Of a DNA stretch of 64,000 nucleotides, positions 48,168 to 60,522 are shown one piece after another; the first letter of the stretch is position 1, and every line of letters starts with the position of its first letter. A model generated the notes under the pieces. That model made no database searches, was not told the origin of the DNA, and saw only the letters and a list, made by a program, of their open reading frames with translations. This DNA is from Neurospora intermedia. Its lineage: Eukaryota > Ascomycota > Sordariomycetes > Sordariales > Sordariaceae. A program made the translations under genes and the position numbers. Location: the NCBI GenBank assembly GCA_037102815.1, contig BTPP01000008.1:186001-250000 (forward strand), given 5' to 3'.

Positions 48168-48335
48168 ACTACCTAGGTAAGGTAGGTACGTAGAGGTAGG
48201 TTTGGCCGGCCCTGGAGATATCTTTTTGGTTTTGGACAGTGTAAATCCGGTGACATGGATACCTACCTAGTGTAGTGTCACTCTCACTCTCTCTCTCTTT
48301 GAGCCGCCAATTTTACACGCTGACCTAGGTACCTA
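48168..48335. repeat. TAGGTA motif cluster
   Basis: CTACCTAGGTAAGGTAGGTA, GATACCTACCTAG and GACCTAGGTACCTAC occur within 170 bases, the same motif family as at 11.3-13.9 kb. A (TC)n run separates two of them. Confidence 0.75.
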
Positions 48336-51300
48336 CATAACCCGCGGCCGGCAAACTGAACCCCAGCCCAGCCTCGAGCCATCAGCCAACCGACCAACCA
48401 GCCATTGCTTCGGATAGGGGCACCTATGAGGGGACAGCAGCAGGCTCGATTGGCATCAGCCCAGGGCAGGCATTCCAAAGACAGCATGGAACCACGGGCA
48501 ACCAAGACACGGCTGCGACGTGGCACCCGGAAAGAGACATCTGCCATTGGGCGATTATTGATCACCATGGACCCTCAGCGGGCTATAACTGTAATTACCT
48601 ACTGTTTCTTTGCACTGTACCATATGGATCGAATAGTGGTGATCGTAACACGCTTTACCCAGTGGGACCTAGTTAAGTTGTAGTATATTCCTTAGGTGGG
48701 TTCAGCGGTCTAACGGCCCGGGACTGGCTCACAAATGCCCGTCCCACTTGATTCCCGGGGGATGCACGGACCACTATTGTTTTAGCGGTACGTAATTTCT
48801 GAAAATGTGAGGAATGAGCCAGGTAAGGACCAAAAGAAATATCAAAGGCCATCAGTTCCGCTTCTACAGATCACCATCAACGGCCATCGTGATTTCGTCT
48901 CCATCATAGACGTAGTGTGTGTAGAGAGGTATGGAGATATCGTAAACGCGATCTACTCAACCGTTGAACACTTGATTTAATAAGCAGTCAGTCATGAACG
49001 GCCCTGATAATAGGATGCGCTCCTCTCCCTTCCTCCTCACCTCCGGACGGAAATTATAAACAGACAATATCCTGACCTTGAGCACAATCAGATTGACCCC
49101 TGGGTGCGCCGCAAGGCAGCGCAGCCCAGCGATCCGTCCTGATAAGACTCGAGCGAGCCCATTCCCGACTCAGCAAAACAACAACTTACCTAGTCAACCA
49201 CGTCGGGTGTGCGTGCGCGGTGCGCTGTTCACCCTGTTGACCACGTCCGTCTCGCCAAAGATTTCGTCTTCAAAAGAACGGATCTGGCTCAGTTTCAGCA
49301 TCCTTCCTTCTAATAATCCCACACGAGTGAGACCGATGAGGCCGTTGGAGATGATCATGTGTCACGCCCCACGATTTGTCCATCACCGAACCCACCACAA
49401 ACCACGGCCGGTCTATTCCCTTTCCCGCCCCGGACGTTTAGGTTATACCCAACCCCTGATGTCCCCGTTTTCCAACGCCATATGTAATGATGAGCCCTTG
49501 CTCTGTGGGCACAAAGCGGGACCAGCCGTTTAAGCTGCTGGGAACAGCGAAAAGAGATCCATTTCCCTTCTTCATCCATGGTGATCACGCAACCCGTGGC
49601 ATAGCTGCGCTCTCGTGGTCCCGCGGTTTCAGCATCAAAAAGCGGGAGTGTCTCGAGTGGATGACAAGCGATTATGGCATCTTGCTGACCCAACTGTGAA
49701 GTGTTGTACATAAGCAGGCTGGGCGTTAGTTAGTATGAAGGGCGTTACATAGTTGGGGGTAATGTTTTTTTGGTGGTCCAGGGATTAATCGGTGACTTGC
49801 TGATATGTACGCTGCTAAATGCTCCGGGGTGGCCTTGTTCGCGGCAACTGAGCTGCATATCCGCTGGCTGTTGCCGCAATCTCCCTGTCCTTGCAAGCTA
49901 AAACTTTTTAGTGGTGGAAGTCGGATACATACCCTCACCAGCGCAACCTCCGCAGACGCTGGACAAGGACATGGTCAGTAGAAAAAAAAAACGTTGTTGC
50001 TGGCAAGATGAAGGACCGCAAATCCATAATTTCCCGGTTCAGATGGAGAGGGCAAACTGTCGTAAGCGCCATTCTATTCGCTTGCTGGGTTGCAAACATC
50101 CACATCATCCCCAAGCCAAGAGCACTTACCGTGCCAAGAACCTCAACACCTAATCAAGGCTCGAGTGTACCTGAAGAAGCGAGAAGGCATTCTCCTATCA
50201 TTCCCTCGGACAAATCCACAGTGCCACTCTTGATCGATTGTTGTTGCCCATGTTCACCGACTGAACCAAAGATATGAACGGCTGAAGCTCGGAGCCAAAT
50301 CGGGGTGTCTCAGTTCTGTATCTTGCTGCAAGGTGATCGTCTTTGCGAACAATTCTGAATGGCTGCTCGTTTGCCCTGCAGCCAGGTGGAAATGCCCATG
50401 CGGATTTGTGGGCAGCATGTTCGTACCTGTCACTCTCTGGCAAGGCGTGGGGGGAGCTAAATGACCTCATGGGCCGGCCTAGAACCTCTGGACAAGCAGC
50501 AAAGATTGGCGGATGGGATTGGCGACTTGTCAAGCCTCATCTTACTGGCTCCGTCAGGTGAGCCCATGCAGCCGCGAGTCTTTCCACCTTCACCGCACTT
50601 ATTGAGCCCATGTCTCACACCGCAGCCAGCGCCCACCCCCCCAAAGGGAAACCAGTCCCAGTGGTCCCAACGGTCCCTCCCAGGTGTAAGTAAAGTACAG
50701 CCTGGGGGCTCTGAAACCCCGAGGGCAGGCAGGCAGGCAGCGGCCATGCAGCCATGCCATCCAATTCCAAGACTCAGAACACCCCCGTCAGAGAGGAGGC
50801 TTGGGAGACCATGACCATCCCCTGAGAGATCTCGAGCAGCATCATCTCCCAGATCTGCACAGTCCACTAGACGGGCCGGCTGCCACCTAGACTGGCGATA
50901 ATTGGCGGATCGCGATGGCTTGACTGTGAACAGGTGTCGAATGGCCGTTGCGACGCTACTGTAGACAGGCGCGTCGTGCTAGGCTGGAATTGGCGGCCAA
51001 TCCTTGCTGGGCAAGGGAAAAAGCGAAGCCACTGCTGCAAAAGTGCTCCCACAACGGCATATCGTGCGGACCACCGCTGGGAACATCACTGGAACACTTG
51101 CAGCACCAGTGGGCAGGTGCTTTCACGGCCAAACTCTCCACAGGATCCCACCTCACCAATCACGTCGGGTGGGGCCTCGAGTTTCCACCACCTCACTGAT
51201 TGATTTCCTTTCTCGGTCGCAGACTGGAACCGTACCTAGGTTGTAGGTAACGGGCTTGCGAGCTCCATGCCCGACAAAAACGTCCGGGCTTCAAGTATAA

Positions 51301-52426
51301 ACCCGGTGCTGGACATGTAATAATTTCTGGTGCCGGTTGAACTCTGACTCGCAGAAGGGTGATGGCGACAGAAAGACCTAGCCTGGACCATGTCGATGAT
51401 GGGTGCAGCGTCCGGGGCAAAAAGATATGTAGTACACACTGCAAGGCTGTGGTCAAGACACCACCACCGGCGTCATTAGCGTTGTTTTGTCCGGTCGCGC
51501 GTTACGGACGTGGGATTTTCGGGGCTGCGGTACTAACTGTAGGGGTACATATGATACCTCTACTGGGTGTACCCTTCGGAGTCGGAGGGTCAGCCCGTCC
51601 ATTCCGTCTGTGGGAACAATGGGGATAAGGGGGGGTCTCTGCATTGTGCTGGGCAATTGTCACTCACCATTGCATTGCAACTTGAAGCGATCTTCATCGG
51701 ATGCCACCCTCCATCGAGATGCCCTGGGAGCCCTCCGATGCTGCTGATTCTGAAAGCGTGCCATGACCGATAACCCATAGCCCGAAACCGAGCAGTCAGA
51801 CTGCGCGAAACTCGTAATATTCGGGGGCCTGTCTGTTGCCAAAATTGCCGGGCGTCCATGTCAGGGTTTTGGGGGGTGTGTGGTCGAAGGGGGGAGGGGT
51901 GCGACTTCAGTGAGTGGATAGAACCGACGCTACCTCTACATTAGGTAAGAATCCATCGACATGGGGATTCCGTTGGATCGGGGGGTTGAACTGCACCGGC
52001 TGGGGCTTGCGGTGTGTTGGGTGGTCAGTGGCAGGCCATGTCCGCTGCTGGCTTTCTTGCTGCTTTCCACTTGGCACCCCCGACGCTCACATAACTGCAC
52101 TTGGCTTGCTAGTCGATGCCGAGCATCCCTGAAGACTGTACCATTGGAAAGTGCAGCCAGCTCGGAATAGGTACCCATGGAAACGAAGCATTGGAGATCA
52201 ACGAGAACAGCATAAACCGTGTGCCCCGCGTACCTTGCTAAAATCCAGAAGCAGCAAACCACCACACACGGACTGACTGCAAACCATCCAAGCAGCCACA
52301 CACTCATCGCCATCACCATCACCAAACGTGAAGCGATACACAACATGGACTTCCTAAGCCAAACACACCACCAAACTGCTGTCCGTAGGTCGTCCGAAAT
52401 GGCTCATTATCAGGTTCGTGACACTT

Positions 52427-52448
52427 TCTCTCTCTCTCTCTCTCTCTT
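52427..52448. repeat. (TC)n tract
   Basis: Eleven TC units about 370 bases upstream of the bHLH start codon, followed by a poly(A) run at 52501-52514; probably promoter or 5' leader. Confidence 0.85.
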
Positions 52449-52816
52449 CCAAATTTTTTTCCCTTTCAATGTTATTTTTGGCTCCAAATCGTGGAGGGCA
52501 AAAAAAAAAAAAAGAAAAAGCCAGTCAGCGTGTCGGCAAGCCCACGCCCAGTGCTAGTATCCAGCTACACCTGAACGCGGCGATAGCTGAAAACCCAGAC
52601 AAATGGCAATCCATTCTTTTCTTCTCGCTGTTCTCCATGTGTGCCATCGCTCGTGTTCGTAAATACACAGTGCGCAAGTCGTGTGTTGTGTTGTTTTCGA
52701 AAACGGCTCAAATTGTCATCAACGTCGATTTTGGTCGCAGTATGTGCAGAAGCCATCGGCGAAAGACCATTGAAAGCATCGCTTTTTTCTTCTTCTTCTG
52801 GATCGTGTGCTGACAG

Positions 52817-54040
52817 ATGGCGTTCAACATCCAGTACCCATATCATCAGATACTGCAACCAGAGCAATTCCTATCCTCAAATGTCGAGCCTCAACTGATG
52901 CCATCGCATTTCGCGTTTGCCCCGTGGCAGAATGCTGAATTCGCGATGGCGGCGAACACAAAACTCTTCCTCGGAAACGATGATTTTTCGTCTGCTCCAA
53001 TCGCCCACCAGAGATACGCAGCCCGCACGCCCTCCGTGTCGCACAGCGTAGGCCCAAGACGCGTCGACGCAACCGCAGCACCCCTCGAGAATGCCATCCA
53101 GACTGGCTCACCGTGGGCGTCAGCCGACCCAACAACTCCGGTCGGAGGAGAGACCATGACTGGCTACGTCCCCAGCCCCATGGGCACATTCAGTAGCGCT
53201 GCTAGTAACACGAGCTTTCCCCTCACGCCAGATGCTGTGAACTCGGTCGCAGGCTTCGATTGGCAGAACCCCGACATCATGACGAGTCCTGGTGTGTCGT
53301 TTGGTGTCGAGGCGTGGCCGATGAGGTCATCATTTGACAAAGGCAGCAGCACAGCCGAAACAATCACAATACGGTCCGGTCTGCCTCATATGGCAACTCC
53401 GCCGTTGTTGGACGATGTTGCTGGAGTTGTAGACGCGGAGACCTTCGTTTCTTCCCCTAGTTATTCACAGCAAAGTGTTGAAATTGCGCCATCCGGTGTT
53501 GACAGTCCTTTGCAAACCCCCGGGCTCGACCAGTCGCAGCCTGAAAAGACTGAATCCAGGAAACGTGGCAGGAAGAAGACTCCTGAATCCGCCCGCAAAG
53601 TGTGTGGCCAAGATAACACAACTCCTGTACCTGCATCCGGCCGTGCGTTGCGGACCGCTGCCCGCAAGGTGGTGCGCTTCAAGTCAGCGCAAAAGCCCGG
53701 AGAGTCGGCCGAAGAGCGTCGCGCCAGAGTAAACCACAACCAGGTTGAGAAGCAATACCGCAACCGACTGCACGAGTACTTTGATAACCTCCTCAAGGTG
53801 CTTCCTGACAACCCTGGCATGATGGAGCCCAAAGCCGAGCCCGAGAACGATGATGAGTCGCAGTCGTCTTCGTCCACATCGGGGCGGAAATCGAGGAATT
53901 GGAGCAAAGCCGAGGTCCTAGAGAGGGCATGTCATCACATCCATGAGCTCCAAAACGCGAATGCCAAGTTAATGCAAGAGCTGGAGACCAAGAGACGCGA
54001 GTCGTCCGCTTCGTCCGCTTCGCTGCCATTTTCGAGCTGA
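52817..54040 (+). CDS. bHLH transcription factor (407 aa, single exon)
   Basis: The ATG gives MAFNIQYPYHQILQPEQ; no in-frame upstream ATG continues the frame. The first 240 residues are low in order and rich in Ser/Pro/Thr, with repeated ...SPxxxFxxA patterns, followed by a basic RKRGRKK patch (about residue 250). The bHLH spans about residues 303-390. The basic region HNQVEKQYRNRL carries His, Glu and Arg at the E-box-reading positions; helix 1 is LHEYFDNLLKVLP. A long acidic/Ser-rich loop (EPENDDESQSSSSTSGRK) precedes helix 2 (SKAEVLERACHHIHELQ), which runs into a short coiled coil. The Tyr before the last Arg (EKQYR) recalls the SREBP type, which also has Tyr there, but no membrane segments follow. 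It should bind E-box DNA as a dimer in the nucleus. Target genes unknown. Confidence 0.9.
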   Translation: MAFNIQYPYHQILQPEQFLSSNVEPQLMPSHFAFAPWQNAEFAMAANTKLFLGNDDFSSAPIAHQRYAARTPSVSHSVGPRRVDATAAPLENAIQTGSPWASADPTTPVGGETMTGYVPSPMGTFSSAASNTSFPLTPDAVNSVAGFDWQNPDIMTSPGVSFGVEAWPMRSSFDKGSSTAETITIRSGLPHMATPPLLDDVAGVVDAETFVSSPSYSQQSVEIAPSGVDSPLQTPGLDQSQPEKTESRKRGRKKTPESARKVCGQDNTTPVPASGRALRTAARKVVRFKSAQKPGESAEERRARVNHNQVEKQYRNRLHEYFDNLLKVLPDNPGMMEPKAEPENDDESQSSSSTSGRKSRNWSKAEVLERACHHIHELQNANAKLMQELETKRRESSASSASLPFSS

Positions 54041-56385
54041 GATGCCAGCTGAGAGATGTCTAGTGATCGGTCATTTTATTTCTCGGTACACATGATCTCG
54101 GAGGACCAATATCGACATGGAGCCTCGGATGTTGCTGCTGCCATGTCCTTTTTTTTTACTCTTTTTGCTTCTTTGCCATCATTTTTTTTGGGCGGGCGTT
54201 GGCGTGGGTGTGCTGTTTTGTTTTTGTTTTTTTGGAATCCTCAGGGATCTGGAGTCTGGCGTCTGGAATAATGTACCTATGATATCTTTTCCTCTGATCT
54301 GCAACAATTGTTTAATATGCTTTCCGACTGGACCGAGAAGTTCAAATTGTTTTTGCTGTGCTTTTGGTGTGCCCTAAGAAGTTGGGTTTGCTGTGCTTTT
54401 CAATGTGATGAAGAGCTCTCTGGGTTGTTGCGCTTTCGGCTTTGGCGGTGGTGAAGTTACAGTGAAGGTGAGTGGTGGCGGCGGCGTTAACAGTGGTGCT
54501 AGCGTCGGTGGTAGCGTAGTGGCAGTAGTAGCGGTAGCGGCAGTAATGGTGGTGGTAGTGGTGATGTTGTTGTTGTTGTTGTGGTGGTGTGTATCGTAGT
54601 GGAGGAGGGGAAGACAGGCTGGTGGTGAATTTGGTAGTGGAACTGGTCTTCTTTTTGTTTGCCAAAGCAAAGACGGGGAATTGAGGACAACTGGATATAT
54701 GACCAGCGAATTTGGATTTTCCATGCGAATACGGCAGAGAGACACCGTATCTGACGTCAGAAAGATCAACGCACTTGTACTGTGTTTTGGGAATGCCGTT
54801 TTAGTTTTGGGTGAAAACAAGTTGTGTTCCCATCCCGTGTGGTCGGTCGAGTCTGGTGCCGGTGTGCCCCTTCCCCTGGGTCATTCGGAGGTGTCGCCGG
54901 TAGGTGGTGGTGTTGCAAGTGGTGCAAGTGGTCGGCTGCTGTGGTAGGTGCCTACCATAGGTCGTGGTCGTAGTGGGGGGATTGGTAACGATTTTGTAAG
55001 TCAGCTCTGAGGTCCCTTTCCCATCGCCATGACCCCCTCCAACAAGGTTGTTCCCTTCCGCCAACCTTGTTCCGCCTTGATCTTCAAAAGGGTTGAGATT
55101 TGCGAGATGGGCACGGGACCTGGACCCGTAGTGTAAGTGTAAGCTGAATGTAGTGTAGGTAGATAGACAGAAGTTTTCCGAGATGTGGACGAACGAAAGA
55201 CCGGTCCCTCAGTAAAAGGGTAATGATAGTCGGTTTTCAGCGCATCAGGGTCCGACATCCAGATGACGGGAAATTCCTCTTCCTTCAGCCGCGTTGAAGC
55301 CATGCTGCCGCCATGCTGGAATAGGAAAACATGATACCACTGACATGAAACTGACTCTCGTATCCTCCATCATCAGACCGTAAGAATGGCATTTTCATGA
55401 CCGGCTCGCCGGGGAGACCGTGTTCTATATGTGCTCGCTAGCGCTCCTAAGTCGGGATCATGCTGTAACAGACTCTGGCCACTGTTTTTTTTTTTGGGGT
55501 TCCCTGTCTGCTTTTCTCTGATGCACTTGATGCAGTTCGATCCGGTGGTCCCCAGCAGCCTTGGCGCTCGCTCTGTTGAACGCTGATTTGCTGTGGCCGC
55601 CAGGGGCCAGGCATGGCACTTCCGCAAGTTGAGTGCTGAATGGTGGCACGCCAATGACAGGACAAAAAAGTTGGCACCTTCAGTTCCTCTAATGAAGTGG
55701 TCGAAAAAAAAGAACCGGATATGCCACTCCAACCAACATGGCTCGCTTCGGTCTGGAAAAGCTTTTATAAACGTTTGATAGGAATGATTATAATTTGAAA
55801 ACATAGGTATCGAACCGAGTGACTTGGAGATTCCTTCACTCAAGAACTGCCTACCTAGAGATGCGTGAAAAGCGCAAGTATGAAGGTACCACTCTTACGA
55901 TTTTTTGGTTGATCGCCCATGTGGTGCCCGGCAAGTGCCAGCTTTTCTGTCACGAGCGTTGGTGGGTAAAGTCACTGACAGTAGGTGCCTCACAGGCCCG
56001 GTGCAGACCCTCGCTAGCCATCATACGATAGTAGGAGGCACCTCCGATGCTGTCATGACCAATTAGACCTCGTCGGTGACTGGCCCGGACCAGTCAACGA
56101 CCTCTCTGGCAACTGCCATGGGATTGCCATCCAATCCACTGTCAACAGACCACTGCAACAAGCACTTGACACTTTCTAGACTGCTCTTTCTGCCGTCTCA
56201 CTGTCAGGCAGCTTTTCCGATGGCGGCTGATCGTCGAATCTTTGTCACTTCCACCTACTTCCTCTTTTTTGGGAATCGCTTATTACGCTTAGAACCCACT
56301 CACACTCGCATAGGTTCCGACAAGGGGGCTCTTGGACCAGGGGAAAGAAAAAAATCGAAAAAATGTCAGATGACATGCGCTGTGT
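54041..56385. other. Spacer between the bHLH gene and the AT-rich block
   Basis: T-rich 3' region of the bHLH gene to about 54370, then a GTGG/GTAGCG-rich low-complexity stretch at 54455-54600. A minus-strand ATG frame at 55001-55303 (MASTRLKEEEFPVIWMSDPD) has ordinary codon usage but no domain or clear splice continuation. Otherwise no gene seen. Confidence 0.45.
54455..54600. repeat. GTGGCG/GTAGTG/GTT low-complexity tract
   Basis: Degenerate trinucleotide-type repeats (GGTGGCGGCGG, GTAGCGGTAGCGG, GTTGTTGTTGTTG) cover about 145 bases downstream of the bHLH gene. Confidence 0.75.
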
Positions 56386-56701
56386 TAGCGACGCGTACTA
56401 AAATGCAATATACTACTAGAATATCGCAGTTACCAGAAACATAATACAATAGTACTACTATTCCGCTATAGAAATTGATGCAAATTTGATTGTGAATAGA
56501 AGATATTTAGACTATATAATTAGCGTTGAGTATAATTGAATTACTCAAGTTTTAGTATAGTTATAGATATTACAAATTCTGGCGTTTATTTCCAATAAGT
56601 GTACGTTATATAAATCAGCCTAATAATAGCGATAATATACTTATACTAAAAAATAATTATCTATACTTATAAATACGGATACTATACGTTCAACTAATTT
56701 T

Positions 56702-56815
56702 AACCTAACTATAATATAACTATAATATAACTATAATATAAGAGACGCGTTCTACTATAATAACCTAACTATAATATAACTATAATACCTATAAGAGACG
56801 CGTTCTACTATAATA
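56702..56815. repeat. Two tandem copies of a ~60-base unit
   Basis: Each copy has CCTAACTATAATATAACT, further ATAATATAACT units and ends AGAGACGCGTTCTACTATAA. It lies just upstream of the first reading frame of the MULE relic. Confidence 0.75.
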
Positions 56816-56867
56816 ATATAAATTATAATAATCCCTATTAGCATCGTTTTGGCTTATAATAAATCCT

Positions 56868-59660
56868 ATGCAAGAAGATCAAAATTTCGTTATTGACGCC
56901 ATTAATAATATTCCTATTAATAATGGTAATTTCGCTATTGATATTATTAATAATATTATTAATAATAATTACAACCGGCTTATTGAATTCGTACTACTAA
57001 ATTGGGAGGATGGTTTCTATGATAATTATTTTAACGAGCTCCTATTCGAATATGAATTAGGAGGAGGTAATACGCTTGTTGGCGAAGTGTAAGTCGATGA
57101 TAAAGATATTTTTAATATAGCTATCGAAGATGCCTAAGAGTTTATAGAAGCCTTAGGATTTAAATACGGTATAGACTCTTCTTTTCCGAATTTGCTAGTT
57201 CTAATAGATTCTTATTACTATAGAGCCTATTACTACCGAACCTATTACCAATAAGCCCATTATTACTAAACCTATTATTATTAAATCCGTTACTGCCGAA
57301 CCTATTACCGTTAAACTTAGTACCGTTGAACCTAGTACTACTGAACTTAATACCGCTAAGCTTGGTATTACTAAACCCGGTACTACTAAGCCTATTACTA
57401 TTAAGCCCGTTACTACCGAACTTATTACTATTAAACCTATTACTACCGAGCCCTATATATAAGAACTAGCGCCTGCTCTCTTCTTAATACTAATAAATTT
57501 AATTGAAAAGCGTCGCCTCTTCTTCGATACTACCGTTATTATAATATTCAATAAAACTTATCTATAGTCTCGCTATAGTAATTTCTTTAGTAATATTTAT
57601 ATTTCTAATAATACTATATATTACTATTACAACCCTTTTATAGGGCGATTGGACGGGGGTTTTTATTAGTATTTACACTATTAATTATAGTCTAGTAAAC
57701 TACGGAGGCAAAAATACAAATCCAAGAATATACGTATAAAATCGATATATAAGTATTATAGTTACCCGGTTATAGTAAAACGTATCCAATACCCTAATAG
57801 TACTATTATTTTTAAGCCTATAGATTCTAGGCATTATTATTTTTATACCTTTAATATTTATAATTAAACGAAGAAGTCTAAAGCGCTAATACAATTAATT
57901 ACTAATAAAATTGCGCAAGGCTACCCTCTAGTAATAATTCTATAGTTCTTTCGTAGTAATAATAGCCGCAATATTAATGTAGGGAGAGATATACGTATTG
58001 CCGGCGGTTATTAATTTATTCAATAAGATATAATTAACGCCGGTAAAATGTACCAGTAGCGGTACCCTAACTTACGGAGAGTTAGTACTACTTTTTTACT
58101 TAATTATTAAGTTAACGAAATTTTAAAATATTTAACTTAAAGGACTACAATTGTAATAGCGGAGGAATAAAACGTTTTTTAGTTCTATAGGGTAATCGAG
58201 GTTGACTATAAAGTTAATTAAACTATATCCTATAGTTTTATCTTTGCCTCCTTAGGCTAATTCGAAATACTTTATTAATATAGCTACTTTATATTTATAA
58301 ACGCTACGTACTATATTAACTAGTTTAGGTAGCTTCTATATATAATCCTTATAAGAAACGAATACGGCTATTAGCTTCCTTGTAACTACTTTTTAATAGC
58401 GAAGTTTAATAGTAATATTATAGCTATTACATTATTTATACTATATAGATAGGTAATTGAGTATTGCGGAAAGGATCGCCTATAGTTACTTTATTACTTT
58501 TTTACTAATAATTCTATTATTGAGTAAAAGGCTATTAGAATAGCCTTTCTTAATTTAAAAGTCAATTATTTTCTATACTACGTTTATATAGAATGGATAT
58601 TGAGGTATAAATTAGCTAATAATAAGTATAAAACCTATTTACAATATATATTTAAAATTATTAAATATCGGCGATCTAAAGCGATTTATAATAAATTAAT
58701 AGATACTACTCTCGCTAGTTTACTTATAATTAATACTATACGAAAGTATATTAATAATCGCTAGGTATTATATAAAAAGTAATAGGCGAATTACATTTAT
58801 AAATATTCGCCTCTCTTATTATAAATAATATTAACCTTTAAACGCCTCTTTCAATATATATTTTTACTAACTTTTTTCAAATAATAAATAATAATAATTA
58901 ACCCTCTTAAAAGCTACTATTCTACTTTAAAGTACTAAAATAAACCTATTTTACAATAATTTTTACTACTTAGTATTATTAAATATATAGTAGTAATTAA
59001 TAGCCGGTATTTCAATAAGGCAGCTAAAGTAAAGAACGACTTTCGTTATTCAATCTATACCGTTACTAACTTTTTGGGCTTTAACCGCTTTCCTAAACCG
59101 GTATAAAGGCTATTATTACTTAAAATTCGTAATAGTAAGTAATTATACATTATAGGAGAGTATTTAGTTTGTAACTTTCCTAATCTATTTAGGGTTATAA
59201 TTATCCAACTACTAAATAGTATACAAATATATAATTAGGAGGAAGCCGAATATAAGTATAAATTCTACTATTAGTAGTAGTTACTTTATAAACACTTCTA
59301 ATACTACTATTTTTTTAATAATAATCGAACTTTATTAGTAGGCCGGTTAGTACGGTAATTAAATGAGTAGTAGTTAGCTAGCTTCGAAATATACGAAATA
59401 AGGGAGAGGTAAAGGATACTAATTATTCCCGAGGAATTATAATTTGTACGAAATATTAAATAAACAATTCGTAAAATTATAAAGGTAAAACTAAACCGTT
59501 TCTATAAATTTTAGTAATAAACTACTCAATTATATAGTACTAGTTCAATACGTATAGAGGAAACTAATACTTAGTACTTTAAATTAATAAGGAAGGGTTT
59601 TAACTATAAGCGAAGTAATCCGTTTAAAGCTTTCTAAATTTAATTAGATTAAAATTTAAA
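56868..59660 (+). pseudogene. MULE-type (Mutator-like) DDE transposase, RIP-inactivated
   Basis: An ATG frame at 56868-57092 (MQEDQNFVIDAINNIP) may be the N-terminus. A second frame runs from about 57.2 kb through a pentapeptide repeat into a transposase-like core at 58.15-58.65 kb. Segments follow the MULE order: IFINATYYIN, RNEYGY with NYFLIAKFN, then YYFFTNNSIIE and YYVYIEWILRYKL. In intact members these read roughly D-A-T-Y-x-T-N, D-D-S and C-x-x-H-x-x-W. Here the Asp residues are Asn and the Cys/His are Tyr, all explicable by C-to-T or G-to-A change. Many in-frame TAA/TAG stand for Gln/Trp. The end is uncertain. Confidence 0.7.
57221..57453 (+). repeat. 15-base coding minisatellite (pentapeptide repeat)
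   Basis: About 15 copies of a degenerate 15-base unit encode Pro-Ile/Val/Ser-Thr-Thr-Lys/Glu-like pentapeptides without a stop, in the same frame as the MULE catalytic core. Confidence 0.85.
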
Positions 59661-59986
59661 TTATTTACTTATTTAGTTCTCAATATTACTCTATTATAAA
59701 CCTGAACTTTTTAACCTATAAAAACTCTATATAATATAAATAGTATAGGAGAATTTAACCAAAAATATACTAAACTTAAACGTAGGCGGTACAATAAAGG
59801 TTATTTCCCTTATTTCGCTAGGTAATTTCCAGATATTCTTAGTAAATATTTCACTAAACTTTAATTATTTGAATAGTAATAATAAACTCCCTTTTCTACG
59901 GAAGTTCGTTAATTAAGACTTAAATATCCTTCCTATTTACCTTCGGTATAATAATAGCTTTAAAAATTTATAGGCGTTCTTTAATA

Positions 59987-60066
59987 AACTTCTTTTATAC
60001 ATTATTACTATTAGTATATAGACCCAAACTAATAGGTTCGGCGTACTTTTAATTAAATTCTCCTAT
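59987..60066 (+). repeat. ~80-base direct repeat, copy 1
   Basis: Begins AACTTCTTTTATAC, contains GGTTCGGCGTACTTTTAATT and ends AAATTCTCCT. The second copy is at 60523-60602. Confidence 0.8.
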
Positions 60067-60522
60067 ATTATTTAAATAGTTAGGAACTACCTAATTAATT
60101 ATAGAATAGTAATCTATTATATTCCTAATTAAAGGTAATCTTATCGTAATAATACGGCTTATAGTATAAAAATCTTAGACTACTACGTACAATTTGGAAG
60201 TTTTATTCTTAAATTAATAAGCTTTATTATAAATTATAATTAATAGAGAATTGTATAGTAATTTAACTACGTTATCTTCGTTTCCTAAAACTAGAGACCT
60301 AAATAATTTATAACCTATAATTAGTACGCCTCGAGACCGCGCCTATTCTTTAATAAATAGAACCCGCTCGCTAGATAGTACTATCGCTATATTAATTTTA
60401 GTAATAGTCCCTAAAATATCTTTTAGCGCCTATTTATAGATTTTATTAATCTAATTTTTAACTAAACTAAAAAAGTAGAAAATTAAGGGTCTACCAACCT
60501 AAAGGACCTTAGGGATCTAACG

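Larger units (their letters stand above)
44042..52816. other. About 8.8 kb gene-poor, simple-repeat-rich spacer
   Basis: Apart from one questionable minus-strand frame (44647-45312) I can support no gene. The stretch contains (TTC)n, poly(G), (GGAT)n, (GACA)n, (TC)n and TAGGTA clusters. A short ATG frame at 46187-46312 begins with a hydrophobic helix (LLSIGIIFTGFLASPIIGI) and could be a first exon, but no continuation was found. The last few hundred bases are the likely leader of the bHLH gene. Confidence 0.5.

Noticed and set aside
48694-48775. tRNA-like string (GGTTCAGCGGTCTAACGG...)
   Set aside because: No anticodon arm or T-arm consensus follows; the resemblance is limited to a few bases.
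54374-54820. Minus-strand 148-codon Thr/Asn/Pro-rich frame
   Set aside because: It is the translation of a GTGG/GTT low-complexity tract; no domain.
55373-55843. Minus-strand 156-codon frame
   Set aside because: Starts with TTG, includes a poly-Lys/Phe artefact of homopolymer runs, no domain.
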